Shown: positions 1-12,768, counted from the stretch's first letter. The stretch: 64,000 bases of DNA from Phymorhynchus buccinoides (GCA_017654935.2 CM065690.1:35571624-35635623); one strand, 5' to 3'. A program made the numbers and translations. Notes: generated by a model from the letters alone, not told the origin.

Positions 1-152
1 TAAAAGACAACCGCCTTGACCCCCATAAATAAGACTCCCTCCCACTTAAGACCTACTTCTCTGAGACATTGCCCTTCTTTGTAAGTATTTTTGTAAGTAT
101 TAAAATTACCTCCCTTATACAACTCCTTCCCACTTAAGCCCTTCAGGACTTC
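1..152 (-). mobile_element. Fragment of TATAAGGGAGG repeat family, cut by the window edge
   Basis: On the minus strand this stretch matches the body of the repeat at 58755-58928, including the shared words for 'cttataagggagg' and 'aagaagggcaatgtctcaga'. A third, shorter piece is at 5940-5994. It is probably a non-autonomous DNA transposon. Its far end lies outside the window. Confidence 0.6.
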
Positions 153-484
153 CATGCCTCAGGTAAACTTCATTACTAAAAGTAAGACAGCATTAGAATG
201 GCTAAATTTAGTTGTTGATTTTTCGGCGTACACTTTTTTTTGGCGGAAAAGCAATGTCATTTTGGTGGAAATTTGCTGTTTGGCGGACAATTCCCATCCC
301 TGCAGGACTTTAAATTCTGACTTCCAAACCCCATTTCCACTGTACTTGTAGATGGAGGATCAAAAGTAACAGAGTACTTTGATCAGAGAGATGTGATACA
401 AAAAATGACAAGGGTTTCTTGTTTATTTTAATTCAATGGTGAATTTTGGTGCATGTGTGTGTGTGTGTGCATGCATGTGTATAG

Positions 485-1153
<669 letters not shown>

Positions 1154-2769
1154 CTGTGGGCTCCAGATGGTAACATCATTGTCATACTGGTTGCGAAACT
1201 GAAAAAGAAAACCAACACATTTTTTAAAAGGATGAATAAATCTTTTCATATATATATAATGCGACAATTCACACATTTGCATGTCACTGCACACAAAGAC
1301 ATAATATATAACGTGATATGTATTGCATATGCACCAATACACAAATTGCACACATGTACTCACACATGTATACTGGCCAGGAGCGCAAATGAATTTTAGC
1401 CCTTTTATAATTATATACCCCCCAGGGTAGTACTAGCAGTAGCAAGCTCAAGACTAAGTACACATGTGGATGGAAATGTCTACAATTACCAGGTAACTCT
1501 AAAATTAAAAAGAACATTAAATTCAGCGATAATAAAAAGCCCAACAGATGCTGTGTTTTGCTAAATTATATTTATAGTCATTGATGATTGATTTGCCATT
1601 CATACAGGGTTAAATGTGGACAGTGCCAAACTTGTAGATCCATGTTTAACCCTGTGTGCGAAGGTTATCTATTGACGGAAGAATCATGGACTGCGCCTCT
1701 TCTTCTTGAAGTTCCTCTTGATGGCCCATGGTCAATGTGAATATGTTGACCATTCTGGCTCCTTTAGGGGAAAAGGGGTTCTGATAAACTGCAGGAATTC
1801 TGGTTATTTTGATGGTGGAGTGAGGTTTAGAATGGAACAGACAAGAGGAAAGAATGGGCAGGAGAAGGGGGGGGAGGGGGAGACTGGTAGGTTACAGTTG
1901 ATCAGCCTGCAGCACTGGTGCGTCATGCACATCAGCAGTGAAGGCGATAAGAGAATCCTGCTGCAGTTCGTTCCACAACCTGATGGTCCTTGGGAGGAAC
2001 GAGTTGGACCTGTACTTTGTGCGGCACTGAATACAGTGGTACTGCAGGTGGTGTTCACACCTTTGCTGAGATGGAAGCAGCACCAGCCTGGACCAACGCT
2101 TCTTTTCATCTTTAAAAAAAATTATATTCTCTTTCAGGATTAAATGTTGATATTGCAGAGTGATAATTGATTCACTTGCTAAATTTAAATAATGGCTGAT
2201 CACCTCCTGATGACAGCTTATGGCTGAGACGAAAGGCAGAGGCTCGGGGTACGGGCCCGTATCTCACATTCTCTAGGCTAAGGCGCTCAATCACGGGACG
2301 CATAAATTGTACGCAAATGTCTTAAAAAACTACAAACATTAACTCTTACATGTTCCTAACCCTATTCCTTACCAAGATGCGCTAAAAATACAAAATAAGA
2401 AAATGCAATTCGTTGACGAAAACTTCGACTAGGAAGAGTTACTATCCCTGAACATGGTTTGAGTGTTGCAAGAATGCCGTACCTCTACTGGCTCTAGCCA
2501 CTGTGGAGACAAAAACACAACACAGACGACAATATTTGACCCATAGCTGGCTGTATAGTGTGTAGACTGATGCGAGAGGGTCAGATGATGTGAGACTTGG
2601 CAGCGGGATATCCATGGTCGCATGGCATGCATTTTCATCATTCATGATTTTGTTGGCATGTCAGATGTCTCATGTCTGCTACAATGTAACGGTAAACTGA
2701 AGTTCTGTCAGTTACGATTTACACATTAAATCGAACAGAAGTTAAAATATGAAACATGTAACCTACCAT
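1154..2769 (-). CDS. psma1: Proteasome subunit alpha type-1, 5' part (exons 1-2)
   Basis: Exon 2 is 1198-1154. It has a strong acceptor (pyrimidine run then TTTTTCAG) and the donor CAG|GTATCT, and encodes FRNQYDNDVTIWSPQ. This is residues 2-16 of PSMA1, an alpha-ring subunit of the 20S proteasome, which starts MFRNQYDNDVT in animals. The exon is phase 0 at both ends, so exon 1 need supply only the start codon. The best candidate is ATG at 2769-2767 followed directly by GTAGGT, a good donor, giving an intron of about 1.57 kb. PSMA1 forms part of the outer alpha ring of the core particle, in cytosol and nucleus. The next exon (GRIHQIEYAMEAV region) is not in the window. Exon 2 is seen directly; exon 1 is an inference (about 0.6). 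Confidence 0.88.
1880..2110 (-). mobile_element. Relic of non-LTR retrotransposon ORF2 C-terminus
   Basis: The minus-strand translation includes RSNSFLPRTIRLWNELQQDS, which matches the SFFPRTIRxWNxLP signature at the C-terminus of many LINE ORF2 proteins. It lies inside psma1 intron 1, in the same orientation as the gene. No reverse transcriptase motif remains. Confidence 0.75.
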
Positions 2770-2895
2770 GTTTTAATACAAACAGATAAGGATAAGAAGT
2801 GCGATGGTAGTAGCCTTGGTGGTAGAGAAAGTTTAGGTTTTGAGTGACTCGGCAACTCGGCTTGCGGCGCTTGCAATACCAATCTTGTTTCTACT
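2770..2895 (-). promoter_or_regulatory. Probable psma1 5' UTR and promoter-proximal region
   Basis: This lies directly upstream of the candidate psma1 start codon on the minus strand. It has a pyrimidine-rich stretch (cttcttatccttatctg) suited to an initiator, and a locally GC-richer segment around 2855-2875. No TATA box was seen. The assignment depends on exon 1 being right. Confidence 0.4.
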
Positions 2896-2932
2896 AGATG
2901 AAGAGTTGTAATTCTGTTAGGGGAGAGAATGC

Positions 2933-2963
2933 TCTCTCTCTCTCTCTCTCTCTCCCCCCCCCC

Positions 2964-3007
<44 letters not shown>

Positions 3008-3075
3008 TTTGAGGGGGGAGGGGGGTAGAGGGAGGGGGAGTGGGGGAGAGGGAGGGGGGAGGGGGGGGGATAGAT
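2933..3075. repeat. Interrupted (CT)n and G-rich low-complexity tract
   Basis: CT dinucleotides with a C run at about 2954-2962, followed by a GGGGGA-rich purine tract to 3070. It lies just upstream of the inferred psma1 promoter. Confidence 0.9.
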
Positions 3076-3254
3076 AGACGGTTTTGTTGTATCTATTTTT
3101 TCTTCTTCATGGATAATTCTTCGATGATTACTTTTTGCATGCTTCTTCATTATTTTTGTGTTGAATATATTGATTTTCTTGCATGTTTGTCTGAGGGCAA
3201 GATGTAAAAAAGCCCATTGTGTGCTTACTCTTTTTCCCTCAATAAAAAAATTTG

Positions 3255-3422
<168 letters not shown>

Positions 3423-3439
3423 AAAGAACGGCAATGTAG

Positions 3440-3565
3440 AAAGGCAGTTGGTATTTGGTGTTTTGGTATTTGGTATTTTATAGTCACATAGGCGTATCTG
3501 TGAAATTCGGGTTGCTCCCACCTGGAGAGTGTGTCGCAGCCAGAAGCACGACACCCATTATACCT
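3440..3565 (-). mobile_element. SINE 3' part, truncated
   Basis: It contains the tail signature shared by the SINEs of this window: tggtatttggtattttatagtcac, then a 'tctgtgaaattcgggttgctc' segment, then 'gagagtgtgtcgcag'. The tRNA-like head is missing. The element reads on the minus strand. Confidence 0.75.
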
Positions 3566-3715
3566 ATTATACTCTGTCTTTTTTTCTGTTTGTCTTTCTC
3601 TACATATAATATGTCTCTGTCTGTCTCTCTGGTGTATCTTTTTTCTGTGTACCTCTGTCTCTCTTTCTCTGTACGTGTGTGTGTGTGTGTGTTTTCTGCC
3701 TCTCTGTTTAATCTT

Positions 3716-4735
3716 TAGTCCGTCACCAAGACGGACTATTGCGATGGGCTGGTTTGTATTTTTGTTTGTTTGTTTTTTTTGTTTTGTTTTTTTTGTTGTT
3801 TTTTTTTCTGTCTGTCCCAAGGATATCTCCCGAACCGCTTGACCGAATCGCGTCAAATTTTGTGCGAAGGTGTGCCTCCTTAATAGGAAGAGATCGGCGC
3901 AAACCATTTTGCCGTCGTGACCTTGACCTTGACGTACGACCTTGAAAACCGAAAATCTATTTTTAGCCATATCTCGGGCACCGATCAACATAGGATGTTG
4001 AAACTTGGTATGAAGGTGGTTTGGCTTATGCCCGTTCTGACGATGGCATACCGATCAAGGTCAAGGTCAAGGTCAAAAAGATCGCTGGAGCCTGAAAATC
4101 GGAGGGTCATTTTTTTCTCCTTCTGTCTGTCCCAAGGATATCTTTCGAACGGGTTGACAGAATCACGTCAAATTTTGTGTGCTGGTGTGTCACCATGAGA
4201 GGAAGGCATCCGCGCAAACCATATTGCCATCGTGACCTTGACCTTGGCGTACGACCTTGAAAACCGAAAATCTTTCAGGGGCCATAACTCCCACACCGTT
4301 AGTGTTAGAGTCTTCAAATTTGGCATGAAGGTACTTTGGCTTATGCCCGTTCTGATGGTGGCATACCGATCAAGGTCAAGGTCACGGTCCGGGCGATCCG
4401 TAGGCCTTGAAAGTGGTAGGGGTCTACACATTGGGTTTTAAGCCATATTTTCCACATTGGTAGTTGACAAAAGCGCTTCAGATTGTGTGTGGTACTGTAT
4501 ACCCTAGAGAAGAAAACATCCGAGCATAAATTATCACCATGCTGACCTTGACCTTGAAGTGTGACCTTGAAAACCGAAATTTCCTTCTTTGCGCTATATG
4601 TTTCTTCTTCAAGCTGTATCTCGTGAACTAGAAGACAGAATCCCTTCCAATTTTGTGTCAGGATGTGACACTCTACGGGGTGTCGCAAGTGCGTGGCATT
4701 GCTGGTGACGGACATGTCTGCCGCTCGGCGACGCC
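3716..4735 (-). mobile_element. Dispersed repeat with about 320-bp internal tandem units rich in AGGTCA; 9-bp hairpin at one end
   Basis: Two to three tandem units share 'tctgtctgtcccaaggatat', 'gcgcaaaccat.ttgcc', 'gaccttgaccttg', 'gaccttgaaaaccgaaa' and 'cataccgatcaaggtcaagg'. One end carries a perfect hairpin at 3716-3738 (tagtccgtc, loop accaa, gacggacta). On the minus strand this hairpin is followed by CTAAA. Related copies are at 6930-7620 and the same kind of end is at 45121-45146. Central tandem repeats plus a terminal stem-loop resemble Helentron-associated (HINE-type) elements, but that is an inference. Confidence 0.65.
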
Positions 4736-4779
4736 CTTGTTGTCTCTGTCTTTCTTTCTGTGTCTCTGTCTCTCTATAT

Positions 4780-4935
<156 letters not shown>

Positions 4936-5064
4936 TCTGCTTATTTCGTTTTCCATGTTTCTACTTTTATATAATGTATTTTGTCCAGAGAGCTGTATGT
5001 AAAAAAAGTATGTTATTGCTTACTCTATTACCCTCTTTACATAAAATTAATTAATTCATTCATT

Positions 5065-5325
5065 CATTCTCTCTTTCTCTCTCTCTCTCTCTATGTCTCT
5101 CTCATTGTCTCTCTATCTGCTTAGAACTCTCCTTGTTTTTTCTTCTTTGTCTTTCTCTCACTGCGTGACTGTCTCTGATCTGTCTCTCTCTGTGTGTATC
5201 TCTCCCGTTCTCTCTGTGTGTGCCTCTCTCTCTCTGTGTGTGTCTCAGTCTCTCTATCTTTCTCTCACTGCGTGACTGTCTCTGTCTCTCTCTGTGTGTA
5301 TCTCTCCTCTCTCTCTCTGTGTGTG

Positions 5326-5416
<91 letters not shown>

Positions 5417-5690
5417 GTCAGTCTCTCTATCTTTCTCTCACTGCGTGACTGTCTCTGTCTCTCTCTGTGTGTATCTCTCACGTTCTCTCTGTGTGTGCCT
5501 CTCTCTCTCTCTCTGTGTGTCTCAGTCTCTCTATCTTTCTCTTACTGCGTGACTGTCTCTGTCTCTCTCTGTGTGTTATCTCTCACGTCTCTCTCTGTGT
5601 ATGCCTCTCTCTCTCTCTCTCTGTGTCTCAGTCTCTCTATCTTTCTCTCTCTTTGTATCTGTCTGTCTCTGTCTTTTTTGTCCTTTGCCG
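5065..5690. repeat. Higher-order CT-rich tandem repeat
   Basis: The word 'ctttctctcactgcgtgactg' (one copy with ttact) recurs near 5152, 5259, 5431 and 5536, each followed by similar tctctgtgtgtatctctc text. This makes a 105-170-bp unit repeated four times. Unit 2 contains a private pure (CT)n expansion at about 5328-5410. Confidence 0.85.
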
Positions 5691-5939
5691 ATCTACAAAG
5701 TAGATCACCCCTCCCCCTCCCCCCGTGACTCCTCTTTCGCCCTTTCAATCGTGTGCCACAACCAACGTGAAAATATGCATATTAATATTCTCGGTACTGA
5801 AGGGACATTTGCATGCGTGTGCACTTGGGTTCATTTATACTTGGATAATCAACCCCATATGAGTTGATATATGTGTATATAGGTGTGTGTAAATGTAAGT
5901 ACATGTAATATGTGTGCAAGTGCGCATGTGTACCTATTA

Positions 5940-5994
5940 TAAATCTTCAAAAAATCATCCAAAATGAGGTCTTATAAGGGAGGTTCCACTGTAG
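5940..5994. mobile_element. Short piece of the TATAAGGGAGG repeat family
   Basis: It shares 'cttcaaaaa-tcatccaaaa' and 'gaggtcttataagggagg' with 58780-58815 and ends 'ttccactgta'. Confidence 0.6.
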
Positions 5995-6240
5995 TAGAAT
6001 TATTATTTTTTGTTATATCTGACGGAAGTATTATTGTTTTTGTTTTTGTTGTTGTTGCTGATGTAAAAGACTGGCTAAAAGACTCCAGGGATCATCCCAA
6101 CAGCCAAAGCACCTGGAAACTACGGTACAAGCGCGGGATGAGAACATTACGTGTGCGATGACCGTTTCCGCTGATTACTTCCCCCCCCACCCCTCCTTCC
6201 CTACCCCACGTGGGGCAGCCACACTCCGACTTCGGGGGAG

Positions 6241-6243
6241 GAT

Positions 6244-6286
<43 letters not shown>

Positions 6287-6326
6287 TATTATTATTACTA
6301 TTATCATCATCATCATCATCATCATC

Positions 6327-6418
<92 letters not shown>

Positions 6419-6485
6419 CAGTATTGTTATTATTGTTGTTATTTGTAATATTATTATTATTATTATCATTATTATCATTTTCATT

Positions 6486-6568
<83 letters not shown>

Positions 6569-6584
6569 CATTATTATTATTATT

Positions 6585-6628
<44 letters not shown>

Positions 6629-6727
6629 TATTATTATTATTATTATTATCATTATTATCATTATTATCATTATTATTATTATTATTATTATTATCATCAT
6701 CATCATCATCATCATTATCATTATTAT
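6241..6727. repeat. Compound (ATT)n/(ATC)n/(AGT)n trinucleotide tract
   Basis: About 490 bases of trinucleotides with blocks that switch between ATT, ATC and AGT while the 3-base register is largely kept. Long poly-Ile, poly-Leu and poly-Met frames on both strands are artefacts. Confidence 0.97.
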
Positions 6728-6796
6728 TTTCACAGCGAAATCACGGACATCATCATCGTCATCAATCAGCGGGATCGAAATTTAATCTTAACAATT

Positions 6797-7620
6797 ACTA
6801 GCGCAACGCTGAGTACTGGTAACGCCTAGTACCGGTAACGCCTAGTACAGGTAACGCCAAGTACCGGTAACGCTGAGTACCGGTTTCACCGGGTCCGCGA
6901 AATATTATATTTTTACTTTTGTGGATGAAAACCCAATTTTTAGATCCCTACCACTTTCAAGGCCTACAGATCTCCCTGACCTTGACATTGACCTTGATCG
7001 GTATGCAATCATCAGAACGGCCATAAGCCAAAGTACCTATATGCCAAGTTTGAAGTCTCTAAGACCTACGGTGTGGACGTTATAGCCCCTTAAAGATTTT
7101 CGGTTTTCAAGGTCATGCGCCAAGGTCAAGGTCACGACGGCGATATTTTATGCGCGGATGCCTTCCTCTCTTGGTGACACGCCACCACACAAAATTGGAA
7201 ACGATTCGGTGAAGCGGTTCGGGAGATATGCTTGGGACAGAAAACCCCAATTGTTAGACCCCTACCACTTTCAAGGCATACCGATCTCCCTGATCTTGAC
7301 CTTGACCTTCATTGGTATGCCATCATCAGAACGGCCATAAGCGAAAGTACCTCCATGCCAAGTTTCAAGACTCTAGGACCTGCGGTGTGGAAGTTATTGG
7401 CCCTTAACGATTTTCGGTTTTCAAGGTCATACGCCAAGGTCAAGGTCAGAGCGGCGAAAAGTTTTGCGCGGATGCCTTCCTCTCATGGGGACACACCACC
7501 ACACACAATTTGAAGCGATTCGGTCAAGCGGATCGGAAGATCCTTGGGACAGACAGAAAAGAACAACAAACAAAAAAAAAAAGGATACAAACCTGAACGA
7601 AAACATACTCCTTTGCGGAC
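6797..7620. mobile_element. Composite: CTAGCGCAACGC-ended Helitron-like terminus plus AGGTCA-rich tandem repeats
   Basis: 6797-6905 begins actagcgcaacgc and carries five 'gtaccggtaacgc' units. On the opposite strand it matches the ends of the elements at 29789-30157 and 55298-55580. It is followed by about two 290-bp units of the family at 3716-4735 in opposite orientation ('ccttgaccttga', 'ttcggttttcaaggtca'). The right end is 'gcggactaaaaag', matching the CTAAA end of the other copies. Confidence 0.65.
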
Positions 7621-7724
7621 TAAAAAGAAAAACGAACTGAAAGCCTACTTAGTTCAACCAGAGAGGTTTTGGTAAATCTCGGACCCACAACAAAAACAAA
7701 AGCATTCATTCTTCTCCGTGAACA

Positions 7725-7840
7725 CCCCCCACCTCACACCCCACCCCACCCCCCCCCCCGAACCCATCCCCCGTCCCCCCCCCCCCCCCCCCCCCCCCCC
7801 CTGAACACCCCCCCACCGTACCCCATCCCCCCGGGTTCAC
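7725..7840. repeat. C-rich tract
   Basis: CCCCACC-type low complexity with an unbroken run of about 26-32 C ending near 7801. Confidence 0.9.
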
Positions 7841-8156
7841 ATTAGATGCATAAGTTCCGTACGGAAAACCCTAAGTAAGTGGAAGAAAGAAGGATACAAG
7901 TTTACGCATATAGGGGAAATTCGGACACGTGCGCAAATCTTTTCCCTTCTTAGTTTCACTTATCTATGGATTGCGCATGGGTTTCCGCATGGAATATCCG
8001 CTTATGTGTGTACACGGCCATAATGGGTAAGGTACATTATGTGTCTGGTTTTCAGTTTTCACTGGTCCCGCTTGCGTACAGCCGACACATTCTGATTTCG
8101 GAGGAGCTCGTAGGAGAAGAAAATATTTGGAAGATTTTCTTTTTTTTTCTTTTTGG

Positions 8157-8357
8157 GGGTGGGGGGGGGGGGGGGGTGAGGCAGGAGAATGGATGGGACC
8201 AATAAGTCAGAAAGAGAGTAGACGTTAGAAAGGAAAGGGAAAAGGCAGAGTCAAAGAGGTGGCAGAGTAAAGGAAGTTATACAAGCACAGAACTTAACTT
8301 CCAGAAGGTGGGTGAACTAATTTTTACAAAAGACTCCCCCCCCCCCCCCCTCGGTAT
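8157..8357. repeat. Two short homopolymer tracts
   Basis: A G run at about 8157-8177 and a C run at about 8336-8350, with unremarkable sequence between them. Nothing coding is seen from 7845 to 8575. Confidence 0.8.
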
Positions 8358-8577
8358 CCCCACTGGGAGGTAAGGAATTCAAGTTATTTGAAGGCTTATT
8401 CGGTTCAAAAAATAATAATTTAAAAAAAAGCCCCTTACATGGAAAAGAGAACCAAAAAAAGAAAGAAGAAAAGAAACATAAAAGAAACAACATGAACAAA
8501 CAAAATAAAAAACAAACAACAAAAAACAAACAAACAGCGAATTACACAGACAGGGCCCGGCATAAGCAACTATTGTC

Positions 8578-8794
8578 CTGTGCTGCCATTTCACAAATCG
8601 CCATTTCCCCCATTTCCCAATTCGCCGTTTCCCAAATCGCCACTTCCCATATCGCCATTACCCAAATCGCCACTTCCCATATCGCTATTTCCCCAATTTC
8701 CCCAATCGCCATTTCCCCAATCGCCACTTCCCATATCGCTATTTCCCCAATTTCCCCAATCGCCATTTCCCAAATCGCCACTTCCCATATCGCG
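8578..8794. repeat. 15-bp minisatellite (cgccatttcccaaat)
   Basis: About 14 units of 15 bp with two alternating variants (cgccacttcccatat and cgccatttccccaat), directly abutting a GT microsatellite. Confidence 0.92.
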
Positions 8795-8806
8795 CGCGCG
8801 TACGCC

Positions 8807-8935
<129 letters not shown>

Positions 8936-8964
8936 GCATGACATAGACTATAGAGCTAATTTAA

Positions 8965-9365
8965 ATTAAATGGGTAATTCTTTACATTCAATTTAATTTT
9001 TTATTTTTTATTTTTATTGAAAGCCTGGTTTGTAATGCATAATATGGTTTTGTCTCGAAAGAGTTAAAAGACAAAATGCATAGTTTTGAGTTATTGAACT
9101 TATTCATGGCATACATTTTATGTGCTCACATAAATTAAAGCTTCAATTCTTTACATTCATTTTGATTTTCCTTATGTTCATTGAATAATTGGTATGTAAT
9201 GCGGAATGTAGTTTTTGTCTTGAAATAGTTACAGTAACTTATTAACAGACAGCATGCGTAGTTTTGGCATAGATAATAATGCTAATGTAAAAAAAAAAAA
9301 GCTGTAGTTTCTTCAAATTAAAAGTGATTGTTGACTCTTATTGAATGATTGATATGTAACAAAGA
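8965..9365. repeat. Degenerate tandem repeat, about 170 bp, AT-rich
   Basis: 'attctttacattcaatttaat ... gtaatgcataatatggttttgtct' at 8976 recurs at 9148 as 'attctttacattcattttgat ... gtaatgcggaatgtagtttttgtct'. A weaker third copy is near 9311. No coding potential was seen. Confidence 0.6.
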
Positions 9366-9369
9366 TTAT

Positions 9370-9873
9370 CTAGACACAAATGACAACAACAACAACAACA
9401 TACAGTATTTATACGGCGCTGAATCTTGATAGAAATCAAATCAAAGCGCACACACACGTTAGCATTCAAAGCGCATTCAAACACAAACGCAATACAACGC
9501 GAACACACACAAATAACATAAATGGAATATAGCAGAAACAGACCTAATGGCAAGAGAGAGAAGATAAAGAGAGAGGAGCTTTAATGACGGGGGAACAGGT
9601 GGGTTTTGAGGTTAGCTTTGAAAGCAGAGAGAGTCGGTCGCTGACGGAGGGAGAGCGGAAGTTTGTTCCAGGAGTTTGTTTGTTTTGCTGTCCTGAGACA
9701 GCAAAAGAGCGCCGACCAACAGTTGAAAGCTTATACCTAGGGATCTGGAGAGAAAGAGGGTCAGAAACTGAACGTAAAGTGCGAGCTGGCGTATAGATGG
9801 AAATATTGTCACAGAGGTAAGATGGAGCAGCTTTATGAATAGATTTATAGCAAAGTGTGTTTAAATGACCCAC
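9370..9873 (-). mobile_element. CR1/L2-like LINE 3' end with frameshifted ORF2 C-terminus
   Basis: The minus strand encodes HKAAPSYLCDNISIYTPART then LRS, a standard LINE ORF2 C-terminal pattern (KxxPxYLxDxixxYxPxRxLRS). A frame break follows before the expected WN-LP stretch. Downstream, about 9370-9480 holds the 3' UTR-like 'gcgctttgatttgat ... gtataaatac' followed by (GTT)n, typical of such tails. Confidence 0.75.
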
Positions 9874-10031
9874 AGTGATAACGTGGGCTGTAAAGAGTTA
9901 AACCGTTACATGTACGCATTTGCATTGACAAAATTTGGAATCAGCACCCCACAAAACATAAAATAACACTCTCAGTTTGCTTCTACCTCTCAATGCCCAG
10001 AGCACTTTAAAGATACACTGACGCACTACGG

Positions 10032-10568
10032 TCAAAGATATTCTAAAAGGGTAAGATGGATTACTTAAAAGCTCGGCGAACCGGGCTGATAGAGTTATCG
10101 TTAGTGCGGACGTGTACACTATTCACAGTGGAGGCTATCCAAAAACTCGGACTGGAACTTGAACGGAGAATTCAACTGGCCTATCAATGTGTAAAATGTG
10201 TCACGTTTCAAAGGGACATAACCAGTGTTTCTGTCCTCACTACTCATATGGCTGGTACCCACGTGTCGTCATATCCGGCCACAAGGAGCGCCATATTATG
10301 GGAGACCACCATCTTAGTCCTTACATTTTTTTGAAAAATGCCAGATCGATGCTGCGTATTTGGCTGTTCCAATTCGAAACTTATCTAAACTGTATTTATA
10401 ACATCTGGATGTTTTCTTTACACATTTAGATAACATTTTCACTTTGCTTACACACAAATAAGGACTAAGATGGCGACACTTCCGTTGGAATGGTCGAGAT
10501 GCGCACGCAGGTGGGTTGGAGCCATAGGGAAAAGAGACCGGATGTTTATCTTCCCCTGTACAGTCTTT
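10032..10568 (+). mobile_element. Outer repeat element split by a nested MITE
   Basis: 10032-10249 and 10524-10568 match, in reverse, the uninterrupted copy at 19039-19298. Shared words include 'ggtaagatggattacttaaa', 'agggacataaccagtgtttc' and 'gagaccggatgtttatcttc'. The central 274 bases are a separate inserted element. Short open frames here are not supported as genes. Confidence 0.8.
10250..10523 (+). mobile_element. AT-flanked MITE with the start of a THAP-domain frame
   Basis: It begins GGCTGGTACCC, ends GGTTGGAGCC, and has AT on both sides. The empty site in the 19-kb paralogue (ctcatataggg) confirms a 2-bp AT target duplication. A second copy is at 24234-24517, also flanked by AT. 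Inside, ATG at 10338 opens MPDRCCVFGCSNSKLI before a stop at 10386. This fits the start of a THAP zinc finger (MPxxCxVxGCxN). AT duplications and THAP-bearing transposases are, as I recall, features of the ISL2EU group. Confidence 0.75.
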
Positions 10569-10569
10569 T

Positions 10570-10639
<70 letters not shown>
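10569..10639. repeat. (AGT)n microsatellite
   Basis: About 23 units of AGT directly at the end of the outer element copy. Confidence 0.97.
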
Positions 10640-10961
10640 ATTGAGAACTTCAACCTCTATCGTTTTCTATTTTTAACGTTATTTTTCATCTATTTACACA
10701 ATTACAAATATACATTCAATAATAACAGAAGATAAAGGCAAGACGGAAAGAACGCAATGAACCAAGAGTGTGACAGGGGTGTTGATCTGCATCTTTATGT
10801 AATTTTGCTTAGAGTAATGTTTATACGGTTTCATTTTGTGTGTGGTATTTTTTCAGAAAATGTATTGACAAACAGAATAAAACAAAGGCAGCGATTTAAT
10901 GCTCCAAAAAAAATAGATGATTTTGACAAAAAACAGATGCTTGTGGCAAAAGAAAAGACCA

Positions 10962-10981
10962 TCTAACCCTAACCCTAACCA
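10962..10981. repeat. Interstitial telomere-like (CCCTAA)3
   Basis: Sequence 'taaccctaaccctaacc'. It is a short internal run and not a chromosome end. 10640-11290 otherwise shows no gene. Confidence 0.85.
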
Positions 10982-11296
10982 CGGAAAGAACCAAGAAATA
11001 GAGCAGGAGGGTGTAAATCTACATATTTGCCGAGAAATCGATGTACAAAGCCATACACTTATATTATTTGTTTTGCTGGAACCATTCCTTCTTTTGGTTG
11101 ATAAATTTTAAGTATAAAACAAACACACAAAGATACAGAGACGAAGTCAACACAACGGAGTTAACATCATTCATAACGAGCACACGCTGGGGCATCCCGA
11201 TATCGCTACGTATCGATAAAACTACCAAGATACATCAGTACGGCTTTCACAGCGTATCGATAACACTACCAAGATAAATCACTACGGCAACTTTAG

Positions 11297-11375
11297 GTCG
11301 GGGTTAGGGTTAAAATAGGGTTAGGTTAGGAAAAGGCTTTGGGTTAGGGTTAGGAATAGGGTTAGAGTTAGTCCG
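11297..11375. repeat. Degenerate TTAGGG repeats
   Basis: Several 'ggttagggtta' words with interruptions, in G-rich orientation on the plus strand and just upstream of the telomere-bearing foldback. Confidence 0.8.
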
Positions 11376-11401
11376 TCGGAATTCAAACTGACAGATTGGC
11401 A

Positions 11402-11648
11402 CTGTCGCAAAAAAGTCGCTCGTTCAAATAAATCGCCCGCTACTGTGAGAGTGTGTTTTTGCGACAACCACAAATTTCACTCTTTCTTTACTTGAACCAT
11501 TTACCTAACCCTAACCCTAACCCTATCCCTAACCCTAGAAAAAAGTGAAATTTGTGGTTCATGCTCAATGTCGCAAAATGTCGCAAATACACACTCTCAT
11601 AGTAGCCGGGCGATTTTTTTGAACGAGCGACTTTTTTGACTGCGACAG
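11402..11648. mobile_element. Foldback MITE enclosing CCCTAA repeats, copy 1
   Basis: The arms pair over about 100 bases. The left arm starts CTGTCGCAAAAAAGTCGCTC and the right arm, reverse-complemented, starts CTGTCGCAGTCAAAAAAGTC. Both then carry 'cgttcaaa', 'atcgcccg' and 'gagagtgtg'. The inner ends are CCACAAATTTCACT and AGTGAAATTTGTGG. The loop holds four to five CCCTAA units. Copy 2 is at 13667-13885, inverted relative to this one. Confidence 0.88.
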
Positions 11649-12120
11649 GCCCAGTCATGGTTTATTTTTCTCTATGGATCGTAGTGGTAACGACGGGTAC
11701 TTGTTTCGATACGTAGCGATAGCGCTACGCACCCAATTATACGCTAACACATTTCTAAAGGCCAAGTGAACCCGACTCTGACAAAGACTTGAACACACAC
11801 ACACACACAGAGCGAGAGAGAAGTGGAACGTATAATGTTGGTAATGCAAAACACGTGAATAACGAAAAAAGTTATTTCCGGTCAGCTTTAAAAATTCATG
11901 AGCTTTCCAAATTAACAGGTAAGACGGATGAGCTTTTTCATTTCATTCTGAGGTCTGCGAGAGTCCAGCTTGCTCCAAAGTTGGGCTTCGCTTGTTTCTT
12001 TCTGTGTTTAAATATAAGGTAAGCATTTTGATTATGTTTAAACCAAAAATGTGTTGACCGCCAATGTTGATTCGTATTGGGAATTTTAAAGACAAAGCGT
12101 TGATTGTAGATTCTGCAATA

Positions 12121-12334
12121 GGGGAAGACGGGGTAAAAAGCGCATGGGCGGGTAAGAAGCCCACCCCAATTATCTCATGAAATAAAGAAAATGTCAGTCA
12201 AATTTGCCCATGAGACGAATGCTAGACATTAACGCTCGTCTCATGGGCAAAATGAGACTGAAATTTGCTTCATTTCATGAGATAATTGGGGTGGGCTTCT
12301 TACCCGCCCATGCGCTTTTTACCCCGTCTTCCCC
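12121..12334. mobile_element. Foldback MITE GGGGAAGACGG, copy 1
   Basis: A near-perfect palindrome of 214 bases. The ends are GGGGAAGACGGGGTAAAAAG and its complement, flanked by TA on both sides. Related copies are at 37555-37716 and 45983-46200. TA flanks point to the Tc1/mariner group. Confidence 0.92.
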
Positions 12335-12637
12335 TATTCATATTTCTGCCATTATTATATTCTCATGGTCGAAGAATGAAGAGGAGAAAGACAGAACTTT
12401 GGAATTCGTGAAATGATATAATCCTTATTCTGAACTTTTTCGAGTTCGAATTTTTCGTTACTTTTTTTCAGGCCCATGAATTGAATTTTACCCTCGAGAA
12501 TGGTTTCTAAAAGATACGTCTAATTTGTGTAATAAAACGGGGGGTGGGGGTGGACATAGGATTACAACTGTCATTTCAGGAGAGATAGGCACTCCATGGT
12601 TTGTTGTATGCATTGAACCAATCATTTACATGAGGAA

Positions 12638-12768
<131 letters not shown>

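Noticed and set aside
6092..6801. Long poly-Ile, poly-Leu and poly-Ser open frames
   Set aside because: Trinucleotide microsatellite translated in several frames on both strands.
10962..11545. Chromosome end or subtelomere because of TTAGGG repeats
   Set aside because: Runs are short and occur in both orientations. The runs inside the arms belong to a foldback element and the adjacent ones are short and degenerate; genes lie on both sides.
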